From NCBI GenBank assembly GCA_934597255.1, contig CAKTQV010000003.1, positions 62,001-126,000 of the forward strand: a DNA stretch of 64,000 nt, given 5' to 3'. Both the position numbers and the translations under genes were made by a program. This DNA comes from an uncultured Oscillospiraceae bacterium. Lineage in GTDB: Bacteria; Bacillota; Clostridia; Oscillospirales; Oscillospiraceae. Below are positions 59,507-64,000 of the stretch, piece after piece (position 1 is the stretch's first letter; every line of letters begins with the position of its first letter). A model generated the notes under the pieces. The model saw only the letters and a list, made by a program, of their open reading frames with translations. It was not told the DNA's origin and did no database searches.

Positions 59507-59535
59507 ATAATAAGTGCGCCGGCGGTATTTGTAAA
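59507..59535 (-). promoter_or_regulatory. Promoter of the secreted repeat-protein gene
   Basis: Minus strand: -35 TTTACA (59535-59530), 17-nt spacer, -10 TATTAT (59512-59507). Confidence 0.75.
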
Positions 59536-59673
59536 GCTAAATCCGCACTGTTTTTTCCATTTTTGCCGCGCGCGGCGGCCGCCGCGCTTGCAATGGCCGC
59601 GCGTTTGTACTATCATTCACTTATGTTCTCTTACGGATCAACCATGGATCAACAGGAAAGGCGGAAAAAAACT

Positions 59674-60687
59674 ATGACCGTTTTACTTACCGGCGGCGCG
59701 GGCTACATCGGCTCGCACAGCGCCGTGGAGCTTCTGGCCGCGGGCCACGAGGCCGTGATCGCGGACGATCTGTCCAACGCCAGCGAAAAGGCCGTCGCGC
59801 GCGTCGAGCAGATCAGCGGAAAAGCCGTCCGCTTCTATCGGATCGATATCAACGACCGCAGCGCCCTGCGCCGCGTCTTCGCCGAAAACCGGATCGACGC
59901 CGTCATGCACTTCGCCGGCTTCAAGGCCGTGGGCGAATCCGTGCGCGAGCCGCTGAAGTACTACCGCAACAATCTCGGCTCCACGCTCTCGCTTCTTCAG
60001 TGCATGGACGAGGCGGGCTGCCGCCGCATCATCTTCTCCTCGTCCGCCACGGTGTACGGCACGCCGAAAGCCCTGCCGCTGACGGAGGACAGCCCCGTCG
60101 GCCCCTGCTCCAACCCCTACGGCTGGACGAAGCTGATGATCGAGCAGATCCTGCGCGACTGGGCCGCGACGGACCCGGAGACCTCGGTCGTGCTCCTGCG
60201 GTATTTCAACCCCGTCGGCGCGCATCCGTCCGGCCTCATCGGCGAAGCGCCCAACGGCATCCCCAACAACCTCATGCCCTACATCAGCCAGGTCGCCGTC
60301 GGCCGGCGGGAGCGGCTGAGCGTGTTCGGAAACGACTATCCCACGCCGGACGGCACCGGCGTGCGCGACTATATCCACGTCGTCGATCTGGCCCGGGGCC
60401 ACGTCGCCGCGCTTGGCTGGGCCGCCGCGCACCGCGGGACGGAGGTGTTCAATCTCGGCACCGGCCGCGGCAGCAGCGTGCTGCAGCTCGTGGCGGCGTT
60501 CGAGCGGGCGGCCGGCGTTCCCATTCCCTATGTCATCGCCCCGCGGCGCGAGGGAGACGTTCCCGAATGCTGGGCGGACCCCGGCAAGGCGGAGCGGCTG
60601 CTCGGCTGGCGGGCGGAGCTCGGACTGGACGAAATGTGCCGCGACAGCTGGAACTGGCAGCAGAAAAATCCGAACGGATACGAATAA
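59674..60687 (+). CDS. galE: UDP-glucose 4-epimerase
   Basis: A 337-residue short-chain dehydrogenase-fold epimerase. NAD motif LLTGGAGYIGSH (4-15), substrate/catalytic SSSATVYG, and YGWTK with the Tyr-x-x-x-Lys pair, then LRYFNPVGAHPSG and GVRDYIHVVDLA. It converts UDP-glucose and UDP-galactose. I start at ATG 59674, 14 nt after AGGAAAGGCGG; an ATG at 59644 is possible. Together with the nucleotidyltransferase and sugar transferase it could feed glycan synthesis, though they are not linked. Confidence 0.95.
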   Translation: MTVLLTGGAGYIGSHSAVELLAAGHEAVIADDLSNASEKAVARVEQISGKAVRFYRIDINDRSALRRVFAENRIDAVMHFAGFKAVGESVREPLKYYRNNLGSTLSLLQCMDEAGCRRIIFSSSATVYGTPKALPLTEDSPVGPCSNPYGWTKLMIEQILRDWAATDPETSVVLLRYFNPVGAHPSGLIGEAPNGIPNNLMPYISQVAVGRRERLSVFGNDYPTPDGTGVRDYIHVVDLARGHVAALGWAAAHRGTEVFNLGTGRGSSVLQLVAAFERAAGVPIPYVIAPRREGDVPECWADPGKAERLLGWRAELGLDEMCRDSWNWQQKNPNGYE

Positions 60688-60695
60688 GGACGCGC

Positions 60696-60739
60696 GCGAA
60701 CCGGAAGGGAATCCTCTCTGCCGGTTCGCTTCTTTTTTG
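60696..60739 (+). terminator. Terminator of galE
   Basis: Stem GCGAACCGG/CCGGTTCGC with a 16-nt loop, followed by TTCTTTTTT. Confidence 0.85.
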
Positions 60740-60808
60740 GGTTTTGTGGGCATACGTTTTTGTTATCGTGTGAATTCGTAAGATTCATCGTTAATTTGGT
60801 GATTATTC

Positions 60809-60837
60809 TTTACAAATCAAAATCAGCCCATTATGCT
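60809..60837 (+). promoter_or_regulatory. Promoter of the hydrogenase operon
   Basis: -35 TTTACA, 17-nt spacer, -10 TATGCT, in an AT-rich patch about 85 nt before the first gene. Confidence 0.55.
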
Positions 60838-60919
60838 TATATATGTTGTATGATGGCTTGTACAGCCATCCGGAGGAGAAGGAAAATTTTATATATTCAG
60901 AAAGTGTAGGTGACACTCC

Positions 60920-62755
60920 ATGAGCCGGCTTGACCTGAAAAGCTTCGGCAAGTCCCAGAAGGACGCCGAGCGGATCTACAGCGATATGGCGCGGCGTCTG
61001 GCCGCCAGCCCTCCGGGCATCTGTCCCGTTGACCTCACGCTCAGCTTCATCACCATGTGTCTGACCCAGTCCTGCGGCAAGTGCGTTCCCTGCCGCATCG
61101 GCCTGAGCCAGCTCAAAAGGCTGCTGACCGAGGTCCTGGACGGCCGCGCGACACCCGACACCATCGACCTGATCCGCGAGACCTCCTACGCCATCCTTGA
61201 AAGCGCCGACTGCGCCATCGGCTACGAACCGGCGCAGATGGTGCTGTCCAATCTGGAGAACAACCGCGCCGACTTTGCCGAGCACATCGACAAGCACCGC
61301 TGCCTCGGCTCGTTCTCCGCGCCGGTCCCCTGCGTTACGCTGTGCCCGGCGAGCGTGGACGTGCCCGGCTATATCTCCCTGATCCGCAAGGGCCGCTATG
61401 CCGACGCCGTCAAGCTCATCCGCAAGGACAATCCCATGCCCGTCGCCTGCGGCTACATATGCGAGCACCCCTGCGAAACGCACTGCCGCCGCAACATGAT
61501 CGACGACGCGGTCAACATCCGCGGCCTCAAGCGCTACGCCGTCGACAAGGCCGACGAGGTGCCCGTGCCCGCCTGCGCGCCCGACACCGGCAAAAAAGTC
61601 GCCGTCATCGGCGGCGGCCCCTGCGGCCTGTCCGCGGCGTACTATCTGCGCCTGATGGGCCATCAGGTCACGATCTACGAGCGGCACAAAAAGCTTGGCG
61701 GCATGCTGCGCTACGGCATTCCCGCCTACCGCTTCCCCCGCGATCTGCTCGACCGCGACATCCGCGCCATCCTGTCTACCGGCATCGAGGTCCACACCGA
61801 CTACAACATCGGCACGGAGATGAGCTTCACGGAGCTGGCCGACCGGAACGACGCGGTCTACATCGCCGTCGGCGCGCAGGGACACTCCAGCGCCCGCATC
61901 CCGAACGAGGGCGCCGAGGGCGTTATCTCCGCCGTGGAGCTGCTCGGCGGCATCGGCGATGAAAACTATCCCGATCTGAAGGGCAAGACCGTCTGCGTCA
62001 TCGGCGGCGGCAACGTGGCCATGGACGTCACGCGCACCGCCATCCGCTGCGGCGCGAAAAATGTCTACTGCGTCTACCGCCGCCGCCAGATCGACATGAC
62101 CGCCGCGGCCGAGGAGGTCGAAGGCGCGCTGGCGGAGGGCGCGGAGCTCGTGTGCCTCAAGGCCCCCGACCACATCGAGGTCGACGAAAACGGCAGGGCC
62201 GCGGCGCTTTGGGTGCGTCCGCAGATGTCCACCAAGCTTGACGATTCCGGCCGTCCCACGCCCAAGGACGCCGATCTGCCCCAGGAGCGCATCGCGGCGG
62301 ACGTGTTCGTGCTGGCCGTCGGCCAGCGGGTCGAGACCGGCATCCTGAAGGAGGGCGGTCTGGCCATCGAGCGCGGCAAGCTCGTGGCGAAGTCCACCGG
62401 CGTCATCGCGCCGGGCAGCAAGATCTTCGCCGGCGGCGAATGCGTCACCGGCCCCGCCACCGCCGTGCGCGCGATCGCCGGCGGCAAGGTGGCCGCGGCG
62501 AACATCGACGAGTTCCTCGGCTTCCATCACGACATCTCCGTGGACGTGCAGGTGCCCGACGCCCCGGCCAACAACACGCCCGCCTGGGGCCGCATCAACA
62601 CGACCTTCCGCACCGCCTTTGAGCGCAAGTGCGATTTCGACTGCATCGAGCACGGGCTGACCGATCAGGGCGCGCTGAGCGAAACGTTCCGCTGCCTGCG
62701 CTGCGATCATTACGGCTACGGCGCGTTCCGCGGAGGGAGGGAAGATAAATGGTAA
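60920..62755 (+). CDS. NuoF-type Fe-S domain fused to GltD-like FAD/NAD(P) oxidoreductase
   Basis: A 611-residue protein. Residues about 40-125 resemble the C-terminal 4Fe-4S part of NuoF/HoxF (QSCGKCVPCRIG). Residues about 135-205 form a dihydropyrimidine-dehydrogenase-type Fe-S region with CVTLCPASVDVPGY and CEHPCETHCRR. A GltD-like flavoprotein core follows, with VAVIGGGPCGLSAAYYL and a second Rossmann VCVIGGGNVAMDV. It has no NuoE or full NuoF flavin domain. It should move electrons between NAD(P)H and Fe-S carriers, and its stop overlaps the hydrogenase start by 7 nt, making that enzyme the likely partner. Confidence 0.88.
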   Translation: MSRLDLKSFGKSQKDAERIYSDMARRLAASPPGICPVDLTLSFITMCLTQSCGKCVPCRIGLSQLKRLLTEVLDGRATPDTIDLIRETSYAILESADCAIGYEPAQMVLSNLENNRADFAEHIDKHRCLGSFSAPVPCVTLCPASVDVPGYISLIRKGRYADAVKLIRKDNPMPVACGYICEHPCETHCRRNMIDDAVNIRGLKRYAVDKADEVPVPACAPDTGKKVAVIGGGPCGLSAAYYLRLMGHQVTIYERHKKLGGMLRYGIPAYRFPRDLLDRDIRAILSTGIEVHTDYNIGTEMSFTELADRNDAVYIAVGAQGHSSARIPNEGAEGVISAVELLGGIGDENYPDLKGKTVCVIGGGNVAMDVTRTAIRCGAKNVYCVYRRRQIDMTAAAEEVEGALAEGAELVCLKAPDHIEVDENGRAAALWVRPQMSTKLDDSGRPTPKDADLPQERIAADVFVLAVGQRVETGILKEGGLAIERGKLVAKSTGVIAPGSKIFAGGECVTGPATAVRAIAGGKVAAANIDEFLGFHHDISVDVQVPDAPANNTPAWGRINTTFRTAFERKCDFDCIEHGLTDQGALSETFRCLRCDHYGYGAFRGGREDKW

Positions 62756-64000
62756 CCGTGAATATCGACGGCAAGACCGTCTCTGTCCCGGAGGGGACCA
62801 CCATACTCGACGCCGCGCGCAAGGCCGGCATCGTCATTCCCACGCTCTGCTATCTCAAGGAGCTCAACGAGATCGGCGCATGCCGCGTGTGCGTGGTGGA
62901 GGTCGAGGGCTACGACCGGCTGATGGCCGCCTGCAACACGCAGGTGCTCGAGGGCATGGTCATCCGCACCGACTCCACGCGCGCCCGCCGCACCCGCCGC
63001 ACGAACCTTCAGCTCATCCTCAGCCAGCACGACTGCCAGTGCCCCACCTGCGCGCGCAGCGGCAACTGCTCGCTGCAGCGCATGGCCAACAGCCTCAACA
63101 TCCTGGACCAGCCCTACAAGACCCGCTACGACGAGGGCGAGTGGGACCGGACGGCTCCGCTTATCCGCAACGAGTCCAAGTGCATCAAGTGCATGCGCTG
63201 CATCCAGGTGTGCGAAAAGATACAGGGGCTCGGCATCTGGGATCTGGCCAACACCGGCGGCCGCACCACCGTGGACGTGTCCGGCAACCGCACCATCAAG
63301 GGCTCCGACTGCGCCTACTGCGGCCAGTGCATCACGCATTGCCCCGTCGGCGCGCTGCAGGCGCGCGACGACACGCAGCGCGTGCTCGACGCGATCGACG
63401 ACAAGGAGACCGTCACCGTTGTGCAGGTCGCGCCCGCCGTCCGCGCCGCCTGGGCGGAGAGCTTCGGCGTCAGCCGCGAGTTCGCCAGCCCCCGGCGCAT
63501 GGCCGCCGCGCTGCGCCGGCTCGGCTTCGATTATGTATTCGACACCAACTTCTCGGCCGACCTGACCATCATGGAGGAAGGCAGCGAGTTCGTCGAGCGC
63601 TTCACCCACCGGGATCAGTATTCCTGGCCGATGTTCACATCCTGCTGCCCCGGCTGGGTCCGCTTCCTCAAGGGCCAGTACCCGGAGCTGACGGACAATC
63701 TGTCCACAGCCAAAAGCCCTCAGCAGATGTTCGGCGCCGTGACCAAAAGCTATTTCGCCCAGAGCATCGGCGTGGATCCGCACAAGATCTGCTGCGTGTC
63801 CGTCATGCCCTGCTCGTCCAAAAAATCCGAGTGCGAGCTGCCCACCATGCATGACGCCTGCGGCGACCCGGATGTGGACGTGGTCATCACAACGCGGGAA
63901 TTTGCCCGCATGCTCCACGCCAAGAGCATCCGCCCGGCCACGCTGCCGGAGGAGGATTTCGACTCGCCTCTCGGCACCGGCACCGGCGCGGCCGTCATCT
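62749..64000 (+). CDS. [FeFe]-hydrogenase catalytic subunit, C-terminus cut by window edge
   Basis: About 417 residues visible from ATG 62749; the C-terminus lies outside. Order of clusters: 2Fe-2S ferredoxin-like domain (IPTLCYLKELNEIGACRVC; C near 47), His-Cys segment HDCQCPTCARSGNC, two 4Fe-4S sites (CIKCMRCIQVCEK; CAYCGQCITHCPVG), then H-cluster motifs TSCCPGW and MPCSSKKSE. This is the architecture of cytosolic [FeFe]-hydrogenases that reduce protons to H2 or oxidise H2. Preceding GGAGGGAGG is its ribosome binding site. Maturation genes are not in the window. Confidence 0.95.
   Translation, partial: MVTVNIDGKTVSVPEGTTILDAARKAGIVIPTLCYLKELNEIGACRVCVVEVEGYDRLMAACNTQVLEGMVIRTDSTRARRTRRTNLQLILSQHDCQCPTCARSGNCSLQRMANSLNILDQPYKTRYDEGEWDRTAPLIRNESKCIKCMRCIQVCEKIQGLGIWDLANTGGRTTVDVSGNRTIKGSDCAYCGQCITHCPVGALQARDDTQRVLDAIDDKETVTVVQVAPAVRAAWAESFGVSREFASPRRMAAALRRLGFDYVFDTNFSADLTIMEEGSEFVERFTHRDQYSWPMFTSCCPGWVRFLKGQYPELTDNLSTAKSPQQMFGAVTKSYFAQSIGVDPHKICCVSVMPCSSKKSECELPTMHDACGDPDVDVVITTREFARMLHAKSIRPATLPEEDFDSPLGTGTGAAVI

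Overview
The window looks like the chromosome of a GC-rich, endospore-forming Clostridia member, most likely an Oscillospirales-type gut anaerobe (an inference). Supporting genes are spoIIE, a YlmC/YmxH-type sporulation protein, RNase J, FtsH, an LCP wall protein, an SLH protein and an [FeFe]-hydrogenase. Almost all of the DNA is visibly GC-rich with tightly packed operons. The exception is about 0.46-5.96 kb, which is clearly more AT-rich and ends beside the 3' end of a tRNA-Leu(CAG) gene.

Layout: (1) 1-329, truncated membrane protein. (2) 0.46-5.96 kb, a decayed accessory island: DUF4176, a SUKH/SMI1-type immunity protein, a chimeric receiver/WHH-nuclease toxin remnant, DUF6382-FHA, an M50-like membrane protease, VWA-FHA, a 5'-truncated Ig-like membrane protein and a broken RecD/TraA-like helicase end. 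(3) 6-12.5 kb, tRNA-Leu, GTP-type PEPCK, rsmA, an AEC transporter, and spoIIE with a coupled small membrane protein. (4) 12.8-24.7 kb, guaB, a eukaryote-type hexokinase, a sugar transferase, rpsB-tsf, ylmC, a DUF2975/XRE pair, a DUF4173-like protein, carbamate kinase, secreted metallophosphoesterase, SLH protein, thioesterase and a small gene divergent from an XRE regulator with a palindromic operator. (5) 24.7-38.9 kb, rnj-dipeptidase-ArsC-like operon, rpe-recR, xpaC-telA-LemA-like-TPM operon, LCP, secG, rplU-rpmA-obg, nucleotidyltransferase and aminotransferase. (6) 39-45.4 kb, a 1,405-residue wall-anchored beta-helix protein with 321-bp tandem repeats, next to a patchwork of three gene fragments. 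(7) 45.5-56.7 kb, TraX-like protein, ftsH, and one long minus-strand molybdenum locus (modA-modB-modC-moeA-moeA2-moaA-mobB/moaC-mog/moaE). (8) 56.8-64 kb, a secreted repeat protein, galE, and a NuoF/GltD-like flavoprotein followed by an [FeFe]-hydrogenase that runs off the window.

The molybdenum locus is the most coherent system. modABC imports molybdate, the two MoeA-type proteins insert it, and MoaA, MobB-MoaC and Mog-MoaE (two of them gene fusions) build and tailor the cofactor. Its first gene sits behind a leader of about 200 nt that can fold into a three-arm junction followed by an intrinsic terminator and a plausible antiterminator, i.e. a candidate Mo/Moco-responsive riboswitch. The other item most worth attention is the island, where a truncated receiver-like gene has become fused in frame to the end of a WHH nuclease toxin directly ahead of its probable SUKH immunity gene.
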